Under the pieces are notes generated by a model. It had not been told where the DNA came from. It made no database searches and worked only from the letters and a program-made list of their open reading frames with translations. The translations under genes were made by a program, and so were the position numbers. Shown piece by piece: positions 56,830 through 64,000 of a DNA stretch of 64,000 nt (the first letter of the stretch is position 1; every line of letters begins with the position of its first letter). Source of the DNA: Streptomyces caelestis (lineage in GTDB: Bacteria > Actinomycetota > Actinomycetes > Streptomycetales > Streptomycetaceae); contig NZ_JACHNE010000001.1 in NCBI RefSeq assembly GCF_014205255.1, positions 6,262,001 to 6,326,000 of the forward strand. The letters are read 5' to 3'.

Positions 56830-58142
56830 CGGGCACCTCCGAGGGGCAGAGTGGCGAGCATGCCGGGTACCTGTTCCCGGTCGAGGCGGGCGAGCCCCAT
56901 GCCCGTGTGCCGGGCCGCGGCCTGCACCGCGCGCCGGGCGGCGACGAGTTCGTCGTCGCTGCGCCCGGTCACCCGCAGGTGCCCGCACACGGACACCTCC
57001 TTCCGCTCCCCGCGCCTGAGCGTGAGGCTGAAGGTGGTGGCGAGGGTGGGGACGGCAGTGACCAGAGCGACGAGCTGCGGCAGCGACGGCGCCCTCTCGC
57101 CACCCAGTGCGGGCCACCGACGGATCCAGTACGTGGTGTGTCTGCGGTTGTCGCAGCGCCAGTTCCGGCCTGACTCCTCGGTCCGCCGCTCCCGCGTGTC
57201 CGTCCGCCCCGCCTCCGCCGTCACCAGCGGGTTGGCGCAGGCCGAAGTGGCGATGGCGGAGATCAGCTGCTCCTCGTCGAGGAGGGTCGCCCGGAATCCG
57301 GCTCCGGTAAGCCGGCTCGCGAGGTGATCGGCGGCGCGCACGACACACTTCTGCGCTCCGACCAGGCCGCCCCCGCGCGCGGCCACGGCTTCCGGGCACA
57401 GTTCCGGGTCGAGCTTCAACGCGATCCACGTGATGCGTACGGCCGGCGCACCCGTCTGCTCCTGCAAGGGCGCGTAGTTGGCGACGGCCACGGACTGCTG
57501 GGGCAGATGGATCGCGGGCGCGGGCTGGGTGTGGAGCACGACCTGCGCCGACTCCAGCCGGATACCGTCCACCTCCAGGGCGTCGTATACCAGGGAGAGC
57601 GGCAACGGCTGTCTGTTCCGCTCGGCCCGCAGCGCGGTGGCGTCGGCCTCGACATGCAGGACTGCGGTGACGAACGTACCGTCCCCGACGATTCCGACAG
57701 GCCGGCGGTCACGGCCGGCGTACGTGTACGTCCGCAGACTCGGGTCGCACTCCAGGGCCGGCGCCAGCCCGGGCTCCGTGCCCTCCGGTATCGGCGTACT
57801 CGCCGCCCGCCGCTGCCGCGCACGCAACGCCTGCGCCGTGGCCAGCCATTCGGGCAGGGAACGGCCGCGGCGACGGAGGAAGGAGAGCAGCACCAGACAG
57901 ACGGCGAGGGCAGCCGCAGGCACCAGGGCCACGGGATCGATCACCCACCCGACAAGCAGGACGGCGGCCGCGATCTCGAACAGGACAAGTCGTTGCAACC
58001 GGAATGCCCCGACCTGACCGGAACGCACCTTGGAGTGGAATGCGCCCGGCGAGGCCGGCCGCTGTGCCGGTCTCTGCGCAGGCGCCGAAGCGCCCGGTGT
58101 CCGCGATCGGTCACGGGACCGGGCGCGCGTTCCGGAAGCCAT
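56826..58142 (-). CDS. eccE: Type VII secretion system membrane protein EccE
   Basis: A 438-residue protein. After a basic N-terminus come two adjacent membrane helices at about 45-90 (LVLFEIAAAVLLVGWVI and LVPAAALAVCLVLLSF), then a cytosolic domain of about 340 residues (SLPEWLATAQALRARQR, VGIVGDGTFVTAVLHVE). This is the EccE layout of actinobacterial secretion complexes, where EccE sits at the rim of the EccBCDE membrane complex. The ATG at 58142 follows a GGGGGGA run. It is divergent from eccB with a 200-base shared promoter region. Confidence 0.85.
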   Translation of the reverse strand: MASGTRARSRDRSRTPGASAPAQRPAQRPASPGAFHSKVRSGQVGAFRLQRLVLFEIAAAVLLVGWVIDPVALVPAAALAVCLVLLSFLRRRGRSLPEWLATAQALRARQRRAASTPIPEGTEPGLAPALECDPSLRTYTYAGRDRRPVGIVGDGTFVTAVLHVEADATALRAERNRQPLPLSLVYDALEVDGIRLESAQVVLHTQPAPAIHLPQQSVAVANYAPLQEQTGAPAVRITWIALKLDPELCPEAVAARGGGLVGAQKCVVRAADHLASRLTGAGFRATLLDEEQLISAIATSACANPLVTAEAGRTDTRERRTEESGRNWRCDNRRHTTYWIRRWPALGGERAPSLPQLVALVTAVPTLATTFSLTLRRGERKEVSVCGHLRVTGRSDDELVAARRAVQAAARHTGMGLARLDREQVPGMLATLPLGGAR

Positions 58143-58342
58143 CACTCCATCCCCCCGTTTTGCCAGCAACTCGCCGGTATTTCAGCACCGCACAAGGCCC
58201 TTGACGGACCAGGTACCCTACCCGCTCCACAAGTCCCCGCGGATACCAGGCATAGTAGGGGGCCGCTCTGACACCGGGGGCGGGGGACCATGTCACACCT
58301 GGCGAGCGCGGCACATGTGAACACGGGGAGAGACAAGGACAG

Positions 58343-59869
58343 ATGGCATCTCGGCGCGACCAGCTCAATGCCTACACCTTCGCGAAACGCCGCATGCTCG
58401 CGGCCTTCCTGCAGTCGTCGCCCGACGGTTCGGAGGAGGCGGCGCCCCGTCCGCTGCGCGCGGTCGTCCCCGGCGTCATCGTGGGTGTGGTCGTCATGGC
58501 CGTGTTCGGGGCCTGGGGCATGTTCAAGCCCACCGCGCCCAAGGGCTGGAACGAGCCCAACGCCAAGGTGATCGTCGCCAGCGACTCGACCACGCGCTAC
58601 GTCGTCCTGAAGACCGGCAAACAGGTCCAGCTGCACCCGGTCCTCAACATGGCGTCCGCCAAGCTGCTCCTCAACGAGGGCCAGGGCGAGGTGGTGACCG
58701 TCGCCGAGTCCGTCCTCGACAACGGCAAGATCCCGCACGGCGTCACCATCGGCATCCCGTACGCGCCCGACCGCCTTCCCTCGGCGTCCGAGGCGGGCGG
58801 CGAGAAGCGCTGGGCGGTCTGCGAACGCCCCAGCGCGGGCGGCGAGTCCATCCAGAAGGCGGCCCTGGTCCTCGCCTCCCGCGACATGCAAGCGACCGAG
58901 GGCAAGGGAGAGAAGCTGACGGGCGGTCAACTCCTCTACGTCGTCTCCCCGAACGGGACCCACTACGTGGTGGACGCGAGTGGACGCTCGTACCCCATCG
59001 ACAAGAGCGACGAACTGCTGCTGCGCGCCGTCGTCGGCTCCGGACGCAAGCCGCAGAAGGTGTCCAAGGAGTGGCTGGAGACCCTGCACACCGGCGACCC
59101 GATCTCCTTCCCGAAGATCCCCGACCAGGTCGGCATCGCGGCCGACGCCCCAGGTCAACTGGACGAGAAGACCAACAGGGTCGGCATGGTGCTCAAGGCG
59201 TCCGACCTCAACAGCGACCAGTACTACGTGGTACTGCCCGGCCGGGTCGCCCCCATCTCGGCCTTTGTCGCCCAACTCCTGCTGTTCAGCGAGGACCTGG
59301 CCTCCCTCGGCCAGGCCGGTGAAGCCAAGGGCATGAGCCCCGGTGCGATCGTCCCCGGCAAGCCGTTCGGCACCGAGCACCGCTGGCCGACCGAGGACCC
59401 CCAGCCCGTCAACGAAGCCTCCGGCGCGGCAGGAAGCCGCAGCACCGTCTGCAACGTCCTGCGCGGCGTCAACGCCGGCTCCGGCGCCACGACCCTGAGC
59501 ACCTGGGCGGGCACGGACTTCCCGGCCAAGCTCCCCACCGGCTCCTCCAGCGCCTACGTCACCCCCGGCTCCGGTCAGCTCTACCGCCAGTTCCAGGGCA
59601 GGGAGACCAAGGCCGGCCCCGTCTTCCTCGTCACCGACACGGGCCTGCGCTACGTCCTGCAGTCCAACGCCGACAGCGGCGCGGACGACGCCGGCATCGG
59701 TACGACGGCCAAGGACCGCGAGCAGGCCCAGCAGGAGGCCCGGCAGGCCCAGACCCGGCTCGGCTACAAGGACGTGGACCCCGCGCCGATCCCCGCCGCC
59801 TGGTCGGAGTTCCTGCCCACAGGCCCACGCCTGTCGACGACGGCGGCACGCCAGCCGCAGGGTTCCTGA
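58343..59869 (+). CDS. eccB: Type VII secretion system protein EccB
   Basis: A 508-residue membrane-complex subunit. The start MASRRDQLNAYTFAKRRM is the EccB signature, followed by one membrane helix at about 41-60 (VVPGVIVGVVVMAVFGAWG) and a large extracytoplasmic domain with repeated segments such as GGQLLYVVSPNGTHYVVD and PVFLVTDTGLRYVL. Two cysteines (in WAVCERP and STVCNVL) could form the conserved disulfide. The ATG follows AAGGAC. The mycosin gene starts 11 bases after the stop, so the two are co-transcribed. Confidence 0.95.
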   Translation: MASRRDQLNAYTFAKRRMLAAFLQSSPDGSEEAAPRPLRAVVPGVIVGVVVMAVFGAWGMFKPTAPKGWNEPNAKVIVASDSTTRYVVLKTGKQVQLHPVLNMASAKLLLNEGQGEVVTVAESVLDNGKIPHGVTIGIPYAPDRLPSASEAGGEKRWAVCERPSAGGESIQKAALVLASRDMQATEGKGEKLTGGQLLYVVSPNGTHYVVDASGRSYPIDKSDELLLRAVVGSGRKPQKVSKEWLETLHTGDPISFPKIPDQVGIAADAPGQLDEKTNRVGMVLKASDLNSDQYYVVLPGRVAPISAFVAQLLLFSEDLASLGQAGEAKGMSPGAIVPGKPFGTEHRWPTEDPQPVNEASGAAGSRSTVCNVLRGVNAGSGATTLSTWAGTDFPAKLPTGSSSAYVTPGSGQLYRQFQGRETKAGPVFLVTDTGLRYVLQSNADSGADDAGIGTTAKDREQAQQEARQAQTRLGYKDVDPAPIPAAWSEFLPTGPRLSTTAARQPQGS

Positions 59870-59880
59870 GGGGTCCGGAC

Positions 59881-61152
59881 ATGCCGCACATGCCCTCCTT
59901 CCTCCGTACGGCGACCACGGTGGCGGCCGCGACCCTGCTCACGACCGCCCCCGTGGTCCTCGCGCCCCCCGCGGCGGCGGCCGACCTCCCGTACTCGGAC
60001 CAGTGCTCGTTTCCCAACGGCAAGTACCCGGGCCGGCCCTGGTCCCTGCAGCGCGTCCTCCTGGACGAGCTGTGGAGCCAGTCCAAGGGCAAGGGCATGC
60101 GGGTGGCGGTGATCGACACCGGCGTCGACGTGACGAACCCTCAACTCACCAACGCTGTCGACGTGAAGAGTGGCCGCAACTTCCTGCCCAAGAACCTCAA
60201 GGACGACGACGGCAACCCGATCGAGCGGGGCAAGGAGAACGGCACCACGGACACGGTCGGCCACGGCACCAAGGTCGCCGGCATCATCGCGGCCCGGCCC
60301 GCCAAGGGCACCGGCTTCGTCGGCCTGGCCCCCGAGGCGACGATCATCCCGATCCAGCAGAACGACGCGGAGGGCAACGGCGACGTCGACTCCCTGACCG
60401 ACGCGATCCGCTACGCCATCCAGGCCGGGGCCGACGTCATCAACATCTCCCAGGACACCTCGAAACCGGTGAAGTCGACGTCCGGTCTGGCGCTGGCGAT
60501 CAACCAGGCTCTGGCCCGGAAGATCGTGGTTGTGGCCTCGGCGGGCAACGACGGCCTCGGCGGCAACGTCAAGGAGACGTACCCGGCCTCCTACAAGGGC
60601 GTCCTCGCGGTCGCAGCGTCGGACCGCAACAACGAGCGCGCCTCCTTCTCCCAGTCCGGCGAGTTCGTCGGCGTCGCGGCCCCCGGCGTCGACATGATCT
60701 CCACCGTCCCCAAGGGCGGCCACTGCTCCGACAACGGTACGAGCTTCTCGGCGCCGTACGTCGCCGGCCTCGCGGCGCTGATCAAGGCGAAGCACCCCGA
60801 CTGGACGGCCCGGCAGATCGTCGCGCAGATCGAACAGACCGCGGAGCGCACCGTCGCGGGCCACGACCGCCTGGTCGGCTGGGGAGTGGTCGACCCCGTA
60901 CGCGCCCTGACGCAGGACGAACACCCCATAGAGTCTCCCAACCCCCAGGCAGGCCTGGGCAAACCGGAAGCCCCCACCCCGGCCAAGTTCCAGATCGGCG
61001 AAACCGCCGAGGAACGCAACGCCCGCCTCGCCACGTACGTGGCCGTGGGCGCGGTGGTCCTCGTCGCGGCGCTGGGCGGCACGGCGGTGGCGCTCCGGGA
61101 CGCGCGGCGCAGGCAGAGGCGACGACTGGAGGGCGGATCATGGACGCGCTGA
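59881..61152 (+). CDS. mycP: Mycosin, type VII secretion-associated subtilisin-like protease MycP
   Basis: A 423-residue protein with a signal peptide (cleavage near AAAAD, residue 35), a subtilisin domain with the catalytic triad Asp in VAVIDTGVDV, His in GHGTKVAG and Ser in GTSFSAPYVAG, and a C-terminal membrane helix (VAVGAVVLVAALGGTAVAL) followed by a basic tail. This is the exact mycosin layout. Mycosins stabilise and regulate the ESX membrane complex. The ATG follows GAGGGG. It overlaps the next membrane-protein gene by 13 bases. Confidence 0.96.
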   Translation: MPHMPSFLRTATTVAAATLLTTAPVVLAPPAAAADLPYSDQCSFPNGKYPGRPWSLQRVLLDELWSQSKGKGMRVAVIDTGVDVTNPQLTNAVDVKSGRNFLPKNLKDDDGNPIERGKENGTTDTVGHGTKVAGIIAARPAKGTGFVGLAPEATIIPIQQNDAEGNGDVDSLTDAIRYAIQAGADVINISQDTSKPVKSTSGLALAINQALARKIVVVASAGNDGLGGNVKETYPASYKGVLAVAASDRNNERASFSQSGEFVGVAAPGVDMISTVPKGGHCSDNGTSFSAPYVAGLAALIKAKHPDWTARQIVAQIEQTAERTVAGHDRLVGWGVVDPVRALTQDEHPIESPNPQAGLGKPEAPTPAKFQIGETAEERNARLATYVAVGAVVLVAALGGTAVALRDARRRQRRRLEGGSWTR

Positions 61153-61388
61153 CCCAACTGAATGTCCTGGGCCTCATCCTGTCCGCCGTGCTGCTGGCCA
61201 TGGCCTGCATCAAGGCGGACCGCATCCGGGCGTGGCGCGCCGGCATCAATCCGTCGACCGAGGAACTGCCCGACGCCTTCTTCGTCGCCGCTCGCGTCAC
61301 CTTCGTCGCCTTGGCCGGCGTTGGCATCTACCTGAGCGTGCAGGGCTTCGGCGTCTCCGACGCACGGCGTGGGATGACAGCGAGCTGA
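61140..61388 (+). CDS. Small type VII-associated membrane protein, 5' part of a probably frameshifted gene
   Basis: As written, the frame gives 82 residues: an N-terminal helix (LNVLGLILSAVLLAMACI), a basic loop, and a second helix (VTFVALAGVGIYLSVQGF), ending abruptly after SDARRGMTAS. Reading on in the -1 frame from about 61367 gives WDDSELTSAVQG and a further 120-residue domain to 61750. I think both parts were one protein of about 203 residues and that one base is missing near 61366-61371. The ATG lies inside the end of the mycosin gene (GGAGGGCGGATCATG), so translation is coupled. Confidence 0.7.
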   Translation: MDALTQLNVLGLILSAVLLAMACIKADRIRAWRAGINPSTEELPDAFFVAARVTFVALAGVGIYLSVQGFGVSDARRGMTAS

Positions 61389-61750
61389 CCAGCGCGGTGC
61401 AGGGGGCCACGGACGCCTTGGACGGCAGTTCCGGCTTCGGCGACATCTATGCCGAGGACAACGACACCCGCTGGATCGACGAATACGCGACGAAGATCGA
61501 AAACGAGGTCGTCGAGCACGGCGGCGGCGACGCCCCGCAGTACGGCGTGAACGCGACGCCCGCCGCCACGAGCACGGCTTCCGAGGCGCGTTACACGGTC
61601 ACCGGCGGCGACTCGGCCTTCTGCATGCAGGTCACCCGCACTCGGTCGAAGGACGGGGACTATGAGCCGCCGGGCATTGCGGGAGGTCAGGGGACGGTGA
61701 CGGTCCCTTCGTACGACTTCGCGGTGACGACGCGTGAGGGGGGTTGCTGA
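61367..61750 (+). pseudogene. 3' part of the frameshifted membrane protein gene, extracytoplasmic domain
   Basis: About 127 residues (from AWDDSELTSAVQGATDALD to TTREGGC) with normal Streptomyces codon use but no credible start codon. The only upstream in-frame start, at 61232, would read through an Arg-rich shadow of the other gene's membrane helix. The domain is acidic and has two Cys (AFCMQV and the C-terminal residue), fitting a part outside the membrane. It most likely continues the 61140 frame after a one-base deletion or a sequencing error. Confidence 0.6.
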
Positions 61751-61939
61751 CTCCGTGGCTCGGCCGAGCGGGCCGGCCTCTCGATGACGAGTCTCGACAA
61801 TCTCGTAACTCACGCAACACAAAGTTCAGTTGGCCGCGTTTCACACGATGACTACAGTGGTCATCGAGTGTGTCGATCAGGTCATCACCTGTGCACCGCT
61901 CGACAACTTTACAAACGGGGAACGGGGAGGGAAGGCATC

Positions 61940-62392
61940 GTGCCTGCTGCGGAGCGCCAAGCTCTCAAGGTCAGACTCGAGTCACTGAGCGAGTTCAAGA
62001 AGCGCGTGGACGCCGCGCTCTCCGATTTTGAGGGCTCGCAGGGCAGCGCCCAGAAAGTTGGTGCGCACCGCCTCTCCGAGGCGTCGTTCAGCGGTGCGGG
62101 TGGGTTCGCCGAGGCCAAGGGCCTCCATGCGCAGTACGAGCGGGTCCATGAGCGTCTGACTGCGCTTTCCAAGAACCTGGGCCTGCAGATCGAGGCGCTC
62201 CAGATCGCAGTCATCGGTGCGGGGGACAACTTCAGCGACCTCGACGAGGAACAGCGTCGACGGTTCTGGGAGATCCAGACCGGCATCGACCGCGAGTGGC
62301 GGGACGCGCAGCGCGAGAAGGACGCCGCAGAGGCCGAGAAGCAAGGCAAGTCCGCACCGAAGAGCAACGACGAGCGGACGGTCACCTACTAG
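61940..62392 (+). CDS. Helical type VII locus protein, possible WXG100-like partner
   Basis: A 150-residue, highly helical protein (LESLSEFKKRVDAALSDFE; GLHAQYERVHERLTALSKNLG; EEQRRRFWEIQTGIDREWRDA). The central hairpin turn AVIGAGDNFSDLDEEQ stands where WXG100 proteins have their WxG turn, but the tryptophan is absent. The charged C-terminus is coiled-coil-like. No signal peptide. The GTG has an excellent GGGGAGGGAAGG region upstream. Its stop overlaps the following WxG protein start by one base, so the two may form a heterodimer, as Esx pairs do. The 189 bases upstream are AT-richer and probably hold a promoter. Confidence 0.7.
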   Translation: MPAAERQALKVRLESLSEFKKRVDAALSDFEGSQGSAQKVGAHRLSEASFSGAGGFAEAKGLHAQYERVHERLTALSKNLGLQIEALQIAVIGAGDNFSDLDEEQRRRFWEIQTGIDREWRDAQREKDAAEAEKQGKSAPKSNDERTVTY

Positions 62393-64000
62393 TGAGCGAC
62401 AAGCAGAAGCCCCAGGATCCGCACCAGGCGGAGAAGAAGCAGGTCGCCGAGCAGGCCGGCATCATCAACAAGGCCAGTCGCGTGGTGAACGCGACTCCCT
62501 TCGCCGCCGCGACCCTCAGTGCCGCCCTGGGCAGGTCGAACTTCGAGGGCCACGACCTGAACGCCATGATCGACCTGGTCGAGTCCGCGAGGCCGGAGGA
62601 TCTGGAGACGGCGGGCACGGCTCTGTGGAACGCCAAGGACGCGATCGAGAAGGCAGCCGAGGAACTCAAAGGCCACATCGGTCGGGTGGAGTGGGAGGGC
62701 GAGACCGCCACGGCTTTCTACAAGTGGGGCGAAAATCTCGTCAAGCACGCTCTCGAACTCGCCGCCTTCGCCGGAGTGACGGGCACGCAGATCACAGCGG
62801 CGGCCACGGGGCTTGCCTCCGTCCGTACGGCTATGCCGCCACGTGACAGCCGGCTCGTCCCCAAGACCGTGGACCAGATCCCGACGCACATGCAGGTGGA
62901 GGGCAACAAGGAGTACGCGGCGGCGGTCAAGGCCGAGAAGGACCGCCAAGAGGCGATCAACCAGATGAATCGTCTGGCGTCCTTCTACGCGGTGTCGGAA
63001 GAGGTCATGGCGGCGCAGGAGCCGCCGACGTTCGAGCCTATGCCGGATGTGGGGGTGCCTAAGCCGGAGCGGGTCTGGGACGATGAGTATCCCGGTGACA
63101 AGAGCGGGAGCGGAGGCCTTGGTAGTTCCCGTGAACCGAGTGCGACGGGGCATCGCGTCGCTGAAACGGTGGTTCAGGCTCGCCCCGAAGACATTCCGCC
63201 GCCGCACAAGCCAGTGGACGACTCAATCAGTCGGCCGGACGTGCACGTTGGTACGAAGATCGACAGCGTAGGTACGCTGTCGCCCCAGGAAACTCCGAGG
63301 CAGTCGACCAACGTGGCGCCGACGGTGACCGGTCCGAGTGGCGGAATCGGAGGGACAGTCTCTCCCCTTCCCGTCGGCACGGTTCCTCGTGCCCCGAGCG
63401 GGCTGGCAGGGCGCACCTCAGGCTTCGGCGGGGCGAACGGCAACAGGCCGGCTCCGGTCTCGGCTCAGGGCCGTACAGGCACTCCGAACGGCACCGTAGG
63501 CGGTCGCGGCTCAGGCCCGATGGGGCACGCCACCACCTCGGGGCAGTCGGGTACTCGAGGCGGCAGCGCTTCCCCCGTGGGTCGAGGCGTCTCCGGCGGA
63601 ATGCCACGAACCGTCGGAGGACCGGCGAGCGACCGCGCGGGCGGTGCGAGTTCCACAGGTGCGGCGCGCGGTAATGGAGTTGTCGGAGGAAAACCCGCCA
63701 CAGGTCCTCAAGGGCCGACCGGTTCCAGGGTCCCCCGCGGCACGGTCGTCGGTGCCGAGGGCAACACCGGTTCCCGTACGCCCGCCGGCCAGAGCGGGCA
63801 GCGCGGAGTGATCGGGGCGCCGAACTCCACTCCCGGCACTCGTCCGGGCCAGACTGCCCGGCCCCCTGCCAGCAATGCTGACGGCGTCGTCGGAACGCCC
63901 AAGGGGCGAACCCAGACAGTGAGAAGCGGTGGGCTGGCCGGAGTCGGTGGGGGCTCCCCGCACCGCCGGACGGGGGATCGACGGAACACGAACCGCGGTG
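62392..64000 (+). CDS. WxG-domain type VII secretion substrate candidate with Gly-rich tail, partial
   Basis: The gene runs off the right edge; 536 residues are seen. The N-terminal 150 residues are helical and contain WEG at 101-103 and a YxxxE motif at 110-114 (YKWGE), the two sequence marks of type VII export signals. A hinge region follows (PPTFEPMPDVGVPKPERVWDD), then at least 300 residues of low-complexity Gly/Ser/Thr/Pro/Arg sequence. The layout recalls large secreted ESX proteins such as EspB or PPE-like effectors more than the 100-residue EsxA. The GTG overlaps the TAG of the preceding gene. Confidence 0.75.
   Translation, partial: MSDKQKPQDPHQAEKKQVAEQAGIINKASRVVNATPFAAATLSAALGRSNFEGHDLNAMIDLVESARPEDLETAGTALWNAKDAIEKAAEELKGHIGRVEWEGETATAFYKWGENLVKHALELAAFAGVTGTQITAAATGLASVRTAMPPRDSRLVPKTVDQIPTHMQVEGNKEYAAAVKAEKDRQEAINQMNRLASFYAVSEEVMAAQEPPTFEPMPDVGVPKPERVWDDEYPGDKSGSGGLGSSREPSATGHRVAETVVQARPEDIPPPHKPVDDSISRPDVHVGTKIDSVGTLSPQETPRQSTNVAPTVTGPSGGIGGTVSPLPVGTVPRAPSGLAGRTSGFGGANGNRPAPVSAQGRTGTPNGTVGGRGSGPMGHATTSGQSGTRGGSASPVGRGVSGGMPRTVGGPASDRAGGASSTGAARGNGVVGGKPATGPQGPTGSRVPRGTVVGAEGNTGSRTPAGQSGQRGVIGAPNSTPGTRPGQTARPPASNADGVVGTPKGRTQTVRSGGLAGVGGGSPHRRTGDRRNTNRG

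Overview
The window is high-GC DNA of Streptomyces type. The evidence is the strong GC bias at third codon positions, frequent GTG starts, the gene order rimP-nusA-ylxR-infB-DUF503-rbfA-truB-ribF, and a right end carrying an actinobacterial ESX/type VII secretion locus (EccE, EccB, mycosin and a giant MinD-like ATPase). I recall the core order as matching the SCO569x-SCO572x stretch of S. coelicolor, but this was not checked. I saw no tRNA, rRNA, insertion sequence, prophage or CRISPR array.

Layout. (1) 0-2.2 kb: the end of a PucR-type regulator and an aldehyde dehydrogenase. (2) 2.3-21.1 kb: what looks like a complete xyloglucan utilisation locus. It encodes an intracellular GH3 beta-glucosidase, an LplA/LplB-type sugar ABC importer without its own ATPase, a secreted GH74 and a secreted GH12 endo-glucanase, intracellular GH42 beta-galactosidase, GH95 alpha-L-fucosidase and GH31 alpha-xylosidase, and a LacI repressor. 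Three perfect and one near-perfect copies of the palindrome TCGAAGCGCTTCGA lie in the two control regions. One sulfotransferase gene of unclear relevance sits inside. (3) 21.3-30.6 kb: acyl-CoA dehydrogenase, dxr, a site-2 protease, ispG, two GNAT acetyltransferases and proS. (4) 30.6-32.6 kb, minus strand: a kinase-fold protein that has lost its catalytic residues, and a ferritin-like/lipoprotein pair. (5) 32.8-45 kb: the translation/ribosome-maturation operon, a large protein fusing a degenerate trypsin fold to a STAND-like NTPase and helical repeats, and ribF. (6) 45-45.9 kb: a TetR repressor with a clear operator facing a truncated remnant of an NAD(P)-binding reductase gene. (7) 45.9-51.7 kb, minus strand: a five-gene peptide/nickel-type ABC importer whose binding protein seems to be anchored by a C-terminal membrane helix. 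A DasR-like palindrome lies upstream. (8) 52-64 kb: type VII secretion genes, including a probable single-base frameshift in a membrane protein and, at the window edge, a WxG protein with a long Gly-rich tail.

How the genes fit together. In the xyloglucan locus, secreted GH74 and GH12 would cut the polysaccharide outside the cell. The ABC importer, probably energised by a shared ATPase encoded elsewhere, would bring in the oligosaccharides. The fucosidase, galactosidase, xylosidase and glucosidase would then trim fucose, galactose, xylose and glucose in the cytoplasm. LacI would repress both the importer/hydrolase operon and its own gene until an inducing sugar appears. The right end supplies membrane components (EccB, EccE), the mycosin and candidate substrates of a type VII secretion machine. 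EccC, EccD and the canonical EsxA/EsxB pair are not in the window and may lie to the right.

All functions are inferred from sequence motifs and context. No database search was run.
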